Shown in pieces: positions 1 to 8,551 of a stretch of 10,651 nucleotides of DNA. The position numbers and the translations under genes are program-made. Within the stretch, counting starts at the first letter, position 1. Every line of letters starts with the position of its first letter. The DNA lies in contig CALANC010000435.1 of NCBI GenBank assembly GCA_937925895.1, forward strand, positions 1 to 10,651, written 5' to 3'. Under the pieces are notes generated by a model. The model worked only from the letters and a program-made list of their open reading frames with translations, was not told the DNA's origin and made no database searches. This DNA comes from an uncultured Desulfobacterales bacterium. GTDB taxonomy: Bacteria; Desulfobacterota; Desulfobacteria; Desulfobacterales; UBA11574.

Positions 1-500
1 TTATCACGGCGGTATCAGCTATTGCCAATAATGGGGTTTTAATGAAACCTCATATTGTACAGGCGATTACCGATCAGGATGGGCGCCTTGTAAAAAGTTT
101 TGGTCCTCGAAAGGCGAGAAGAGTTGTTTCAAAAAAAACAGCCAAAACATTAACACGAATCATGCAAACCGTTATTACCGAAGGAGGAACCGGTGTCAAC
201 GCTGCCCTGGAAGGTTATGCTGTCAGTGGTAAAACCGGAACCGCCCAAAAGGTTGATGAAAAAGGAGGATATGCCAAAGAGAAATTTATGTCGTCGTTTG
301 TTGGATTCGTACCGTCGGAAAAACCGGAAATCGCCATACTGGTCGTTATAGACGAACCTCAAGGAAGCCATTACGGTGGGGTTGTTGCTGCACCTACTTT
401 CAAAAATATTGCCCATAACACTTTAGATTATTTGAATATACCACCCATAAAAAAAGATGGTAGACTAACGGTCTCCTTGGAGGGTGAGGCAAGAGGATGA
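1..500 (+). CDS. ftsI: FtsI (PBP3), septal peptidoglycan D,D-transpeptidase, 3' end only
   Basis: The gene is cut by the left edge of the window. The reading frame is open from base 3 and gives about 165 C-terminal residues. The visible part is the end of a class B penicillin-binding protein transpeptidase domain: ITAVSAIANNGVLMKPHIV matches the helix region before the third active-site motif, and SGKTGTAQK (KTG codons at 231-239) is the KTG box of the penicillin-binding fold. The following SSFVGFVPSEKPEIAILVVIDEP is the usual C-terminal strand. The catalytic SxxK and SxN motifs, the membrane anchor and the N-terminal domain lie upstream and are not seen. No PASTA domain follows; the protein ends with a short tail of about 20 residues. 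The enzyme crosslinks septal peptidoglycan in the periplasm together with FtsW. Position directly before murE favours FtsI over the elongation paralogue PBP2. The stop codon overlaps the murE-murF start as ATGA. Confidence 0.95.
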   Translation, partial: ITAVSAIANNGVLMKPHIVQAITDQDGRLVKSFGPRKARRVVSKKTAKTLTRIMQTVITEGGTGVNAALEGYAVSGKTGTAQKVDEKGGYAKEKFMSSFVGFVPSEKPEIAILVVIDEPQGSHYGGVVAAPTFKNIAHNTLDYLNIPPIKKDGRLTVSLEGEARG

Positions 501-3500
501 AGCTTTCGCGCCTATTAAGTAACATCAAACCTGTGAGTTTGCATGGATTACGGGCAACGTGCGGTGAGCGCGACGCAGGGATAAAAAATGTTAACGAGCG
601 TGAGTCAGCCTCAAAAAACTGGTTCCTGTCTCCGGATCCTGAAATCATCTCCATCCACTACAAGGCGCAAGATGTCAAGCCCGGAGGACTTTTTGTTGCG
701 ATACCGGGACTAGTGGCTGATGGACATGAGTTTATCGATGAAGCACTGTCAAAAGGTGCATCAGTCCTCGTTACACAGAAACTCGTTGAAAGAGAATCGG
801 TTGTCATAGAAGTTGAGAATTCAAGAAAAGCCCTTTCGACTATATCGTCCAGGTACTATTCAAACCCTTCAGAAAAACTTACCATGATCGGAATCACCGG
901 CACCAACGGCAAAACAACCACAGCACGATTAATTGAAGGTATGCTACTGGAAGCCGGAATTAAGGCCGGTGTTATCGGCACGCTAAATTACCGCTACTCC
1001 GGAAAAATGTATGAAAACCCGATGACAACGCCCGAGTCGCTTGACCTGCAAAAGATACTAGCGGAAATGGTCAACGACGGTATAACCCATGCGGTTATGG
1101 AAGTTACTTCCCATGCTATTGACCAGGACAGGATTTACGATTGCAGTTTCGACATAAAAGTCTTTACGAATCTTTCCCAAGACCATTTGGATTATCACGG
1201 AGATATGACTTCTTACTGGTTGTGCAAAAAAAGGATGTTTACAGGAATTTTCGAACCGGGATCTAATGAAGGGAAGGTTTTTGCAATTCTGAATCACAAT
1301 GATGAAAGAGGCAAGGAACTCATAAATGAACTGGAGGAAAGGCCTGGCGAACAGGCCGTCATTTCAGTCGGCTTTTCCGATTCGAACGCTATATGGCCGC
1401 AGGATTTCAGTTATGACATGACCGGTATTACCGGGAATATTTCGACTCATGCAGGTGCGTTTCAATTCAAATCGCCATTGGTAGGTCGATATAATCTTGA
1501 GAACATCCTCAGCACCGTAGGCGTGGGGGTGGCACTCAATCTTTCTTTGAAGACGATAAAAGCCGGCATTGAAGCAGTAAATATCGTGCCCGGGCGCCTT
1601 GAACCTATTCCAAATGATCACAACAGGTTCGTTTATGTTGATTATGCCCATACCCCTGATGCGCTAAAAAATGTATTGTCTGCTTTGCGCGCATCGGCGG
1701 GAGGCAGGCTAATATGTGTGTTTGGTTGCGGGGGAAATAGGGACAAAACAAAGCGACCGCAAATGGGTCAAATAGCCGGCAAACTATCTGATTTAACTGT
1801 CGTTACGTCGGATAATCCAAGAACTGAACAACCCCTTGAAATCATTAACCAGATCCTCGAAGGAACAGACAAAACAACAACGAATGCCTATATTCCCTCG
1901 GATCTTAAGACAGGATTTCAAAAAAAGGGATATGTTGTCGAGCCCGACCGAAGACGCGCCATACAGCTTGCGATTTTGGTATCACGGCCGGGAGACACCG
2001 TTTTGATAGCAGGTAAAGGCGATGAGACATATCAAATCATCGGAGATCGTACGATTGCTTTTGATGACAGGAAAGAGGCTGAACAGGCACTTTCACTGTT
2101 GAATGTTAATGGTTCTGAGATAAAAGAAAGCCACATAAAAGAACCGATTCATCCAAACCCCAAAAACAACACCTGCAGTCCGGACTTGCGAACAAGAGAA
2201 CCCGCGCCATGGATGTCTGCCGAAATTCTTGAAGCTGCCAGAGGAGAACTTTTATGCGGTGATTTAAAGCGATCTTTTAAAGGCATCTCCATTGATTCAC
2301 GCAGGATATCCAACGATGACCTCTTTATTGCCATCAAAGGAGAGGTACATGACGGTCATCATTTTATAGGCAGTGTCATCAACCAGGGCGTGAAGGGTCT
2401 TCTTGTTAAGCGGGAAAAGGCTGACACATTACCCGTTTTGGAATATCAAAAAAAAAAGGTGGTTTGCATACTCGTCAAAGATACAACCCGGGCGTTGGGG
2501 GACATTGCTGCATACAATCAAAAACGGACAAATGTTGCGGTAATTGCCATCACCGGTTCAAACGGAAAGACGAGCACCAGAAAAATGACTGCGGGTGTCG
2601 TTTCACAACGCTTTTGTACCTTATCGGCCAAAGGAAATTTAAACAACGCAATTGGACTTCCCCTAAACATGCTGAATTTTAATCACGACCATGAGTGGGC
2701 GGTGCTGGAGCTTGGCATGAACAGACCCGGAGAAATTGAGCGTCTGACTGAAATATGCTCACCGGAAATTGGAGTTATCACCAACATCGGTCCCGCCCAC
2801 CTTGAAGGTTTGGGTTCCATCGACGCGGTTATGAGAGCCAAGGGTGAGCTGCTGGATAAGATCAAATCAACCGGGACGATGATTCTGAATGCAGATGACC
2901 AAAGAATTTTAAGACTGGCAAAAGACACTTCCAAAAATATTTTGTTTTTTGGACAATCGAAAACCGCGGAAGTCAGAGCCCGGGAGCTGAGAAAAAAAGG
3001 GATCGGTTTGTCATTTACTTTGATATTTCCGGGTGACCGTATCTCGGTCGATCTCAAAACACCGGCTGATTTCATGGTTTCTAATGCCCTGGCTGCAGCG
3101 GCAGTAGGATATCGTTTGGGTTTAACCCCAGATGAAATCAGAGAGGGTCTTGAAAATTTTGACCCTGTCAAGGGAAGGATGAATATCCTCAAGACTAAAA
3201 TAGGAATACATATCATTGACGATACTTATAATGCCAATCCAGGATCCATGGAAGCTGCCATAAAGACCCTAAAAATTTTAAAAGGGAATAACAGGGGAAT
3301 TCTGGTTGCGGGCGACATGCTTGAACTCGGCGAACATGCAGAGACTATGCATCGTATGATAGGCTCCATAGCCGCGAAATCAGATATTTCCAAGATTTAT
3401 GTTACAGGACATTTTGCTAAGGCAGTGGCGGCAGGTGCCGGAGATGAAAATATGGACTCCCAGAATATTTTTACAGGCACTAAAGAAGCGATTTTGGAAA

Positions 3501-3607
3501 GTATCACCGACCGGTTAAATCCTGGGGACTGGGTTCTGGTCAAAGGGTCCAGAGGAATGGCTATGGAAACCATCGTAGAAGATCTGATGAATTGGAGCAA
3601 TCAATAA
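497..3607 (+). CDS. murE-murF: Bifunctional MurE-MurF fusion (meso-DAP ligase / D-Ala-D-Ala ligase)
   Basis: One uninterrupted 1036-residue frame holds two complete Mur ligases. Residues 1 to about 536 are MurE (UDP-MurNAc-L-Ala-D-Glu:meso-DAP ligase): ATP loop TGTNGKTTT at 134-142, [14 protein letters not shown] with K244 at the position of the carbamylated lysine, DNPR at 439-442 (the meso-DAP specificity motif) and GKGDE at 506-510. Residues about 570-1036 are MurF (adds D-Ala-D-Ala): ATP loop TGSNGKTS at 686-693, [12 protein letters not shown] at 763-774, [11 protein letters not shown] at 908-918 and [12 protein letters not shown] at 1013-1024. The two are joined by a polar, proline-containing linker of about 35 residues. 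Each half is close to the length of the stand-alone E. coli enzyme (495 and 452 aa). The start overlaps the ftsI stop (ATGA), with GGAGG at 479-483 upstream. The protein is cytoplasmic. An in-frame ATG at 2213 near the MurF start has no good ribosome binding site, so separate MurF synthesis is unlikely. Confidence 0.97.
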   Translation: MKLSRLLSNIKPVSLHGLRATCGERDAGIKNVNERESASKNWFLSPDPEIISIHYKAQDVKPGGLFVAIPGLVADGHEFIDEALSKGASVLVTQKLVERESVVIEVENSRKALSTISSRYYSNPSEKLTMIGITGTNGKTTTARLIEGMLLEAGIKAGVIGTLNYRYSGKMYENPMTTPESLDLQKILAEMVNDGITHAVMEVTSHAIDQDRIYDCSFDIKVFTNLSQDHLDYHGDMTSYWLCKKRMFTGIFEPGSNEGKVFAILNHNDERGKELINELEERPGEQAVISVGFSDSNAIWPQDFSYDMTGITGNISTHAGAFQFKSPLVGRYNLENILSTVGVGVALNLSLKTIKAGIEAVNIVPGRLEPIPNDHNRFVYVDYAHTPDALKNVLSALRASAGGRLICVFGCGGNRDKTKRPQMGQIAGKLSDLTVVTSDNPRTEQPLEIINQILEGTDKTTTNAYIPSDLKTGFQKKGYVVEPDRRRAIQLAILVSRPGDTVLIAGKGDETYQIIGDRTIAFDDRKEAEQALSLLNVNGSEIKESHIKEPIHPNPKNNTCSPDLRTREPAPWMSAEILEAARGELLCGDLKRSFKGISIDSRRISNDDLFIAIKGEVHDGHHFIGSVINQGVKGLLVKREKADTLPVLEYQKKKVVCILVKDTTRALGDIAAYNQKRTNVAVIAITGSNGKTSTRKMTAGVVSQRFCTLSAKGNLNNAIGLPLNMLNFNHDHEWAVLELGMNRPGEIERLTEICSPEIGVITNIGPAHLEGLGSIDAVMRAKGELLDKIKSTGTMILNADDQRILRLAKDTSKNILFFGQSKTAEVRARELRKKGIGLSFTLIFPGDRISVDLKTPADFMVSNALAAAAVGYRLGLTPDEIREGLENFDPVKGRMNILKTKIGIHIIDDTYNANPGSMEAAIKTLKILKGNNRGILVAGDMLELGEHAETMHRMIGSIAAKSDISKIYVTGHFAKAVAAGAGDENMDSQNIFTGTKEAILESITDRLNPGDWVLVKGSRGMAMETIVEDLMNWSNQ
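2448..2457 (+). other. A10 homopolymer inside the MurF coding region
   Basis: Ten consecutive A residues encode part of Q651-K654 in the MurF half of the fusion. The long frame continues intact on both sides with recognisable MurF sequence, so the run is the right length in this assembly. A run of this length can cause RNA polymerase slippage or sequencing indels; no function is claimed. Confidence 0.6.
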
Positions 3608-3622
3608 TTACCATTGGATAAC

Positions 3623-3633
3623 GAATAACCAAA
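3623..3633 (+). repeat. 11-mer GAATAACCAAA, copy 1, upstream of mraY
   Basis: GAATAACCAAA lies in the 28-nt gap between murE-murF and mraY and recurs exactly at 7335-7345 in the gap before murG. The flank here also reads GATAAC then GAATAAC, which looks like a degenerate short tandem. The direct observation is the identity of the two copies; any role is unknown. Confidence 0.5.
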
Positions 3634-3635
3634 TT

Positions 3636-4715
3636 ATGTTATACCACCTACTATACCCGCTTTATAAAACCATATCCGTTTTTAATGTCTTTAGATACAT
3701 TACCTTCCGGACCATATATGCCAGCCTTACCGCTTTTTTGATCTGTTTTGTTCTGGGGCCATGGGTTATTAAAAAAATGAGTCTCCTACAGGTGAGGCAG
3801 TATATCAGAGAAGACGGACCTGAAAGCCACCACAAAAAAGCCGGCACCCCGACCATGGGAGGCACACTGATAATTTTTTCTGTTGTCGTTTCAACCCTGC
3901 TCTGGACGAACTTAACCAATTTTTATATTTGGATCGCCCTTCTGGTTACTGTCGGTTACGGTGGTATCGGTTTCATTGATGACTACCTCATGCAAATAAA
4001 AAAACAGAACAAGGGTCTGAGCGTAAAAAACAAATTCTTGTTACAGGCAATTCTGGCAATTTTGGCAGGGGTTCTTATCTGCTCACATTCGGGTTTTTCG
4101 ACCCGATTAACCATTCCGTTTTTAAAAAATATTTCACCGGATCTTGGTTGGGGATATATACTGTTTGCCGCTTTTGTAATTATTGGCACCTCAAATGCGG
4201 TCAATATTACCGACGGACTCGATGGTCTGGCAATCGGCCCTTTTATCATCGCTGCTGCAGCATATATGGTTTTTGCTTATGTCGCCGGACATATCAAAAT
4301 AGCTGATTACTTACAGATCAGATATGTAGCCGGAAGTGGAGAAATTGCCATCTTCTGCGGGGCACTGGCTGGATCAGGTCTCGGGTTCCTTTGGTTCAAC
4401 ACATACCCGGCGCAAATTTTCATGGGAGATGTCGGTTCTCTATCTCTGGGTGGAGCGATCGGGACGGTTGCCGTTATCACCAAGCAGGAAATACTCCTTG
4501 TTTTGGTGGGCGGTCTCTTTGTCATTGAAACATTATCGGTAATTTTCCAGGTTGGTTTTTTCAAGATGACCAATGGCCGCAGGATCTTTAGAATGGCCCC
4601 CCTTCACCACCATTTCGAACTCAAAGGGTGGCCTGAACCAAAGGTGATTGTGCGATTTTGGATCATTGCGATTACACTGGCATTGCTTTCTATGAGCACG
4701 CTGAAACTCAGGTAA
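3636..4715 (+). CDS. mraY: MraY, phospho-N-acetylmuramoyl-pentapeptide transferase
   Basis: MraY transfers phospho-MurNAc-pentapeptide from UDP to undecaprenyl phosphate, forming lipid I on the cytoplasmic face of the inner membrane. At 359 residues it is essentially the length of E. coli MraY (360) and aligns along its whole length from memory. Visible motifs are [17 protein letters not shown] (60-76), the catalytic aspartate pair in GFIDDY (D115, D116), [13 protein letters not shown] (187-199), [16 protein letters not shown] with D265, and the histidine motif [15 protein letters not shown] (321-335). Many hydrophobic segments alternate with these loops, as expected of a protein with about ten membrane spans. 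The N-terminus [11 protein letters not shown] matches the family, which supports the ATG at 3636, yet there is no clear Shine-Dalgarno sequence: the nearest GGA is about 17 nt upstream. It follows murE-murF after 28 nt and precedes murD by 3 nt. Confidence 0.98.
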   Translation: MLYHLLYPLYKTISVFNVFRYITFRTIYASLTAFLICFVLGPWVIKKMSLLQVRQYIREDGPESHHKKAGTPTMGGTLIIFSVVVSTLLWTNLTNFYIWIALLVTVGYGGIGFIDDYLMQIKKQNKGLSVKNKFLLQAILAILAGVLICSHSGFSTRLTIPFLKNISPDLGWGYILFAAFVIIGTSNAVNITDGLDGLAIGPFIIAAAAYMVFAYVAGHIKIADYLQIRYVAGSGEIAIFCGALAGSGLGFLWFNTYPAQIFMGDVGSLSLGGAIGTVAVITKQEILLVLVGGLFVIETLSVIFQVGFFKMTNGRRIFRMAPLHHHFELKGWPEPKVIVRFWIIAITLALLSMSTLKLR

Positions 4716-4718
4716 CAA

Positions 4719-6119
4719 ATGGATCTTGCCAACAAAAAGGTTCTCATTGTCGGACTAGGCCTATCAGGAGTCGCAGCGGCACGGTTTGCCAAGAAGAGGG
4801 CGGCTTCAGTAACCGTGACGGATATTGCAGGAGATAATGAGTTGATCCCTTATGTCGATACAGTTCGAAAACTAAACGTTAACCTGGAGCTCGGGCAACA
4901 TAATATTGAAACCTTTGAGCAGGCTGATCTTATCATCGTCAGCCCAGGTGTCTCTCATACGATTCTTCCCATAAAGCGGGCAAAAGAAAAAGGCGTTCCG
5001 GTACTAGGGGAGCTCGAGCTGGCAAGCAGATACATCACCGAGCCGATTGTCGCCATATCCGGAACTAATGGCAAAACAACTACAACTACTCTTTTGGGCA
5101 ACATGCTAAAAAATTCAGGTTGCAACGTTTTTGTGGGCGGGAATATCGGCAATCCATTGCTCGATTATGCAGACAAAAGCGTATCATCCGGAGTCGTGGT
5201 GGCAGAAGTCAGTAGCTTCCAACTCGACACGATTGATACCTTCAAGCCCAGAGTCAGTGTTTTGCTTAACATCAGCGCAGATCATCTGGACCGTTACAGT
5301 AATTTCGAAGATTACGTTAAATCCAAGGGCCGGATCTTTGAAAACCAGCAAGGAAACGATACGGCGATTTTCAACGCTGCCGATCCTCTCATCCGTTCGA
5401 TCAGTAAAGATTTGAAGGCCAGGAAGTTGCCCTTTCATCATCAGGGTACCATTCAAAGGAATACCGTGGAAGGAGCGATCATCAACTGGGACGATCCTCA
5501 AAATCAACCGAACATCATGATTTACACAAATGACACCGGCAAAAAGTCAATCAACCTTTCCCAGGTGAAACTCCCGGGCCGGCACAACATGGAGAATGTG
5601 GCGGCGGCATCACTGGCGGCTTTGACGGTCGGGGGTACTTTGGATGGCGTTCAGTCGGCAGTGAACGATTTTCGAGGACTTTCTCACAGAATGGAATACG
5701 TCGGGACGATAAATAACGTTCAATTTTTCGATGATTCAAAGGCGACTAACGTTGATGCAGTAGCAAGGGCGCTTGAAACGTTCAGCAAACCGGTCGTTCT
5801 CATTATGGGCGGCCGTGATAAAGGTGGCGATTTTCAGCACCTGAGGGATTTGGTACGTCGGCAGACGAAAAAATTGATCCTTATGGGAGAAGCAAAAGGA
5901 GAAATAAAGTATTATTTAGAGAGCGCGTGCAAAGGGGGAGCGCAAACCGCATCTACAATTGAGGATGCAGTTCTTTTGGCATATAAAGCGGCAACACCCG
6001 GGGATGTTGTCCTCTTATCTCCTGCTTGTTCGAGTTTTGATATGTACAGCAGTTATGCAGAAAGAGGAGAAGCTTTCTGCGGAGCAGTCAAATATCTTAA
6101 CAAAACCGGGCAGAAATGA
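4719..6119 (+). CDS. murD: MurD, UDP-N-acetylmuramoyl-L-alanine:D-glutamate ligase
   Basis: MurD adds D-glutamate to UDP-MurNAc-L-Ala with ATP in the cytoplasm, the step before the MurE half of the upstream fusion. The 466-residue protein shows the three-domain Mur ligase layout: an N-terminal Rossmann-like domain with VLIVGLGLSGVAAARF (8-23) for the UDP moiety, the ATP loop [10 protein letters not shown] (114-123) in the central domain, and NISADHLDRYSNFEDYVKSK (184-203), where K203 lies at the position of the carbamylated lysine. The C-terminal domain carries LSHRMEYV (321-328), FDDSKATN (337-344), GGRDKGG (364-370) and SPACSSFDMY (434-443), the last typical of MurD. The length is slightly above E. 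coli MurD (438). The ATG lies 3 nt after the mraY stop, and AGG at the end of mraY (4710-4712) is a plausible ribosome binding site. The end overlaps ftsW by ATGA. Confidence 0.98.
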   Translation: MDLANKKVLIVGLGLSGVAAARFAKKRAASVTVTDIAGDNELIPYVDTVRKLNVNLELGQHNIETFEQADLIIVSPGVSHTILPIKRAKEKGVPVLGELELASRYITEPIVAISGTNGKTTTTTLLGNMLKNSGCNVFVGGNIGNPLLDYADKSVSSGVVVAEVSSFQLDTIDTFKPRVSVLLNISADHLDRYSNFEDYVKSKGRIFENQQGNDTAIFNAADPLIRSISKDLKARKLPFHHQGTIQRNTVEGAIINWDDPQNQPNIMIYTNDTGKKSINLSQVKLPGRHNMENVAAASLAALTVGGTLDGVQSAVNDFRGLSHRMEYVGTINNVQFFDDSKATNVDAVARALETFSKPVVLIMGGRDKGGDFQHLRDLVRRQTKKLILMGEAKGEIKYYLESACKGGAQTASTIEDAVLLAYKAATPGDVVLLSPACSSFDMYSSYAERGEAFCGAVKYLNKTGQK

Positions 6120-7321
6120 AAGAAGATCCGGCAAGCAATTATCGAGGTGCCCGGAGGTTTCGCCAGCAGCCCTTGCCATATGATGTCAAATTGTTATTCC
6201 CGGTTCTTTTTCTGGTTGGGATAGGGATTGTTATGGTTTACAGCGCAAGTTCTACCCTGGCTTTAAAAAAGTTCGGGACCGATTACTTTTTTTTAAAAAA
6301 GCAGGCAGTTTTCGCTCTGCTTGGTATTGTTGCTCTGGTATTTTGCAGGCATTTTCCATACAGGCTTTTTCGTTCTTTGACATATCCGTTGCTCATAATT
6401 GCCCTGATTTTTTTAGCCGTAATTCTGACAACCGGATTTGGCTATTCGGCAGGTGGTGCAACACGATGGTTTCGCTTTGGAGGCTTTACTTTTCAACCTT
6501 CTGAATTTGCCCGTTTTGCCATGGTGATCTATTTGGCCTATTCGATGCAAAAGAAAAAGGATAAACTAAAGGATTTCAAGGTTGGATTTCTGCCGCACGT
6601 TTTGGTGCTTGGTATGTTTACAGCGCTGATCATTGTTCAGCCTGATTTCGGTTCCGTAGCAATCCTCTGTGCACTCACATGGATCATGCTTTTCGTCGGA
6701 GGCGTTCGAATTTCGCATCTGTTGGCAGCTTTGGTGATCATACTTCCGCTAGCGTATCTTCTTTTGATCGATGCTGAGTATCGCTTGAATCGCATGATGA
6801 GTTTTTGGAATCCCTGGAAGTATTCGGCAAATGAGGGATACCAGATTGTTCACTCCCTAATGGCTTTTGGCACAGGAGGAATATGGGGGGTTGGCATTGG
6901 AAAGGGATACCAGAAACTGTTTTATCTTCCAGAGCCTCATACCGATTTTATCTTTTCGGTCATAGGAGAAGAGTTGGGTCTTTTGGGAGTTCTGGTTATC
7001 CTTGGACTTTATGCACTGATTTTTTGGCGGGGGATCTTCATTTCCAGAAACAGTCAAGATTCTTTTGGTTCATTCGTCGCCATGGGACTCACAACTGCGA
7101 TAGGGCTCCAGGTTTGTATTAACATGGGTGTTGCATTGGGTCTCCTTCCTACAAAGGGATTAACACTACCCTTTCTAAGTTATGGAGGAACGTCTCTTTT
7201 GTTAAATATGGCCTCCATAGGCATACTGATGAACATTGGAGCGAGTAAAAAATTGCCTAAATTGCGCCAAACCAAAGGCTCTAAAGTAAAGCAAATGAGT
7301 TTTGCCTGGAATAAACGATAA
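6116..7321 (+). CDS. ftsW: FtsW, SEDS-family septal peptidoglycan glycosyltransferase
   Basis: FtsW is the SEDS polymerase that builds septal glycan from lipid II in the inner membrane, paired with the class B PBP FtsI encoded at the left edge. The 401 residues begin with a short basic cytoplasmic tail (about 1-24) followed by roughly ten hydrophobic segments. Family motifs are VMVYSASS (39-46), GATRWFRFGGFTFQPSEFAR (114-133), QPDFGS (175-180), NEGYQIVHSLMAFGTGG (239-255), PEPHTDFIFSVIGEELG (272-288) with D277 at the position of the SEDS catalytic aspartate, and LGLLPTKGLTLPFLSYGGTS (341-360). RodA shares many of these; placement between murD and murG identifies FtsW. The C-terminal tail after about residue 377 is rich in lysine and arginine and cytoplasmic. 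The start codon overlaps the murD stop (ATGA), suggesting translational coupling; the upstream GGG is a weak ribosome binding site. Confidence 0.97.
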   Translation: MKEDPASNYRGARRFRQQPLPYDVKLLFPVLFLVGIGIVMVYSASSTLALKKFGTDYFFLKKQAVFALLGIVALVFCRHFPYRLFRSLTYPLLIIALIFLAVILTTGFGYSAGGATRWFRFGGFTFQPSEFARFAMVIYLAYSMQKKKDKLKDFKVGFLPHVLVLGMFTALIIVQPDFGSVAILCALTWIMLFVGGVRISHLLAALVIILPLAYLLLIDAEYRLNRMMSFWNPWKYSANEGYQIVHSLMAFGTGGIWGVGIGKGYQKLFYLPEPHTDFIFSVIGEELGLLGVLVILGLYALIFWRGIFISRNSQDSFGSFVAMGLTTAIGLQVCINMGVALGLLPTKGLTLPFLSYGGTSLLLNMASIGILMNIGASKKLPKLRQTKGSKVKQMSFAWNKR

Positions 7322-7334
7322 AACAATCTAATCT

Positions 7335-7345
7335 GAATAACCAAA
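7335..7345 (+). repeat. 11-mer GAATAACCAAA, copy 2, upstream of murG
   Basis: This exact copy of the 3623-3633 sequence lies in the 34-nt gap between ftsW and murG, ending 10 nt before the murG ATG; copy 1 ends 2 nt before the mraY ATG. The surrounding bases differ, so the identity is confined to the 11-mer. Confidence 0.5.
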
Positions 7346-7355
7346 AAAGCGATAA

Positions 7356-8540
7356 ATGACTATCAGGGAACAAAGTAATGAGAAAGAGCTGAAAGAAGCA
7401 TTATTTCCTTCTGCTCGCTATTCGGCAAGCACTTTACGCGTTGTTATTGCAGGTGGAGGAACTGGGGGTCATCTTTTTCCCGGTATTGCGGTTGCTCAAG
7501 AATTTATGGCCAGGAATCCACAAAACAGGATTTTGTTTGTCGGAACAGGAAAACCTTTTGAACTTTCAGTTATATCAGAAGCCGGATTTGCACATAAACG
7601 GATTACTGCCGAAGGAATTAAAAGACGGGGATTATTGAATCAAGCCGTAGCCATTTTGAAAATACCGAAGGGGATAATAGAATCTGCTAAAATCCTTAAA
7701 CGTTTCGGGCCAAACATCGTCGTCGGCGTCGGCGGTTACGCCGCCGGCCCCTTGGCTATGGCAGCATACTTACTAAAAATTAAAATCGTTTTGCATGAGC
7801 AAAATCTTTTGCCGGGAATTACCAATCGAATTTTGTCCCGTTTGGCAAACCGGGTGTATGTTTCGTTTAATGATACGGATAGGGTTTTGAATTCCAGGAA
7901 AACCCGTTTTACCGGGAATCCCGTTCGCAAGGAGATTTTGCGATTTAGGGTTGATCAAAAAGATATTCGAAAGGCTGATTTAAGGCTGAGAAAACCTTTT
8001 ACGGTTCTTGTCATTGGTGGAAGTCAGGGGGCTCACAGTATAAATATGGCGTTCATGGAAGCATTGGAATACATAAAGAATAAAGACAATTTTTTCTTTG
8101 TTCATCAAACCGGAACCCGGGATGAAAAGACCGTTAAGCGTGCCTATAGGAAACATTCTATACCCTGTGAGGTTCGGTCTTTTTTCAAAGATATGGCCAG
8201 GCGGTATCAGAAAGCCGACCTTGTGATATGCAGAGCAGGTGCAACTACAGTCGCAGAAATAACCGCCATTGGGAAGAGTGTTATTTTTATACCTTTCCCT
8301 TTTGCAGCGGATAATCACCAGGTTTTAAACGCCCGTGCTTTGGAAAAAGCCGGAGCTGCTGAAGTGATTCTTGAAGAGAATCTGAGTGGTAAAACAGTTG
8401 CCGAGCGAATCGATTATTATTTTTCAAATCCGGAACGCCTTCATCGTATGGCATTTCGGGCGAGGCGTTTCGGCCGCCCTGATGCGGCAGCGGATATAGT
8501 TGATGATTGTTATGATTTGGTCCGTTCCACTCGCAATTAA
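7356..8540 (+). CDS. murG: MurG, lipid I:UDP-GlcNAc glycosyltransferase (lipid II synthase)
   Basis: MurG transfers GlcNAc from UDP-GlcNAc to lipid I, giving lipid II, as a peripheral protein on the cytoplasmic membrane face. It is a GT-B fold enzyme (family GT28). Visible motifs are the lipid-side glycine loop GGGTGGH (33-39), GVGGYAAGP (124-132), LHEQN (146-150), TGNPVR (186-191), the second glycine loop GGSQGA (221-226), and the nucleotide-sugar site CRAGATTVAE (292-301, E301 aligning with the UDP-ribose-binding glutamate) and PFPFAADNHQ (313-322). At 394 residues it is about 40 longer than E. coli MurG; about 20 of these are an N-terminal polar extension before the first glycine loop. An in-frame TAA sits directly before the ATG and no other ATG or GTG lies in frame before the loop, so the extension follows from the sequence. 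There is no clear Shine-Dalgarno sequence. Confidence 0.97.
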   Translation: MTIREQSNEKELKEALFPSARYSASTLRVVIAGGGTGGHLFPGIAVAQEFMARNPQNRILFVGTGKPFELSVISEAGFAHKRITAEGIKRRGLLNQAVAILKIPKGIIESAKILKRFGPNIVVGVGGYAAGPLAMAAYLLKIKIVLHEQNLLPGITNRILSRLANRVYVSFNDTDRVLNSRKTRFTGNPVRKEILRFRVDQKDIRKADLRLRKPFTVLVIGGSQGAHSINMAFMEALEYIKNKDNFFFVHQTGTRDEKTVKRAYRKHSIPCEVRSFFKDMARRYQKADLVICRAGATTVAEITAIGKSVIFIPFPFAADNHQVLNARALEKAGAAEVILEENLSGKTVAERIDYYFSNPERLHRMAFRARRFGRPDAAADIVDDCYDLVRSTRN

Positions 8541-8551
8541 AGTGGTGGAAC
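8524..8551 (+). repeat. Inverted repeat spanning the murG stop codon
   Basis: GTTCCAC (8524-8530) and GTGGAAC (8545-8551) are perfect 7-bp arms around a 14-nt loop that contains the murG TAA. An alternative pairing CCACT with AGTGG (8527-8531 and 8541-8545) is also possible. No run of T follows, so this is not a standard intrinsic terminator. It could be an mRNA hairpin at the murG end; this is weak evidence. Confidence 0.35.

Noticed and set aside
2105..2215. murE-murF as an artefact of a missed stop or an indel between two genes
   Set aside because: The frame is continuous, the linker is long enough to be a real connector, and the ATG at 2213 has no ribosome binding site, so a true fusion is the simplest reading.
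2683..3216. Antisense open frame of 177 codons opposite the MurF domain
   Set aside because: It lies wholly inside a gene with strong Mur ligase motifs, shows no recognisable domain and has composition typical of a reverse-strand shadow.
5184..5507. Antisense open frame of 107 codons opposite murD
   Set aside because: It is fully contained in well-supported murD and has no recognisable motif or ribosome binding site.
7980..8318. Antisense open frame of 112 codons opposite murG
   Set aside because: It is contained in murG, resembles no family I know and is explained as a shadow frame.
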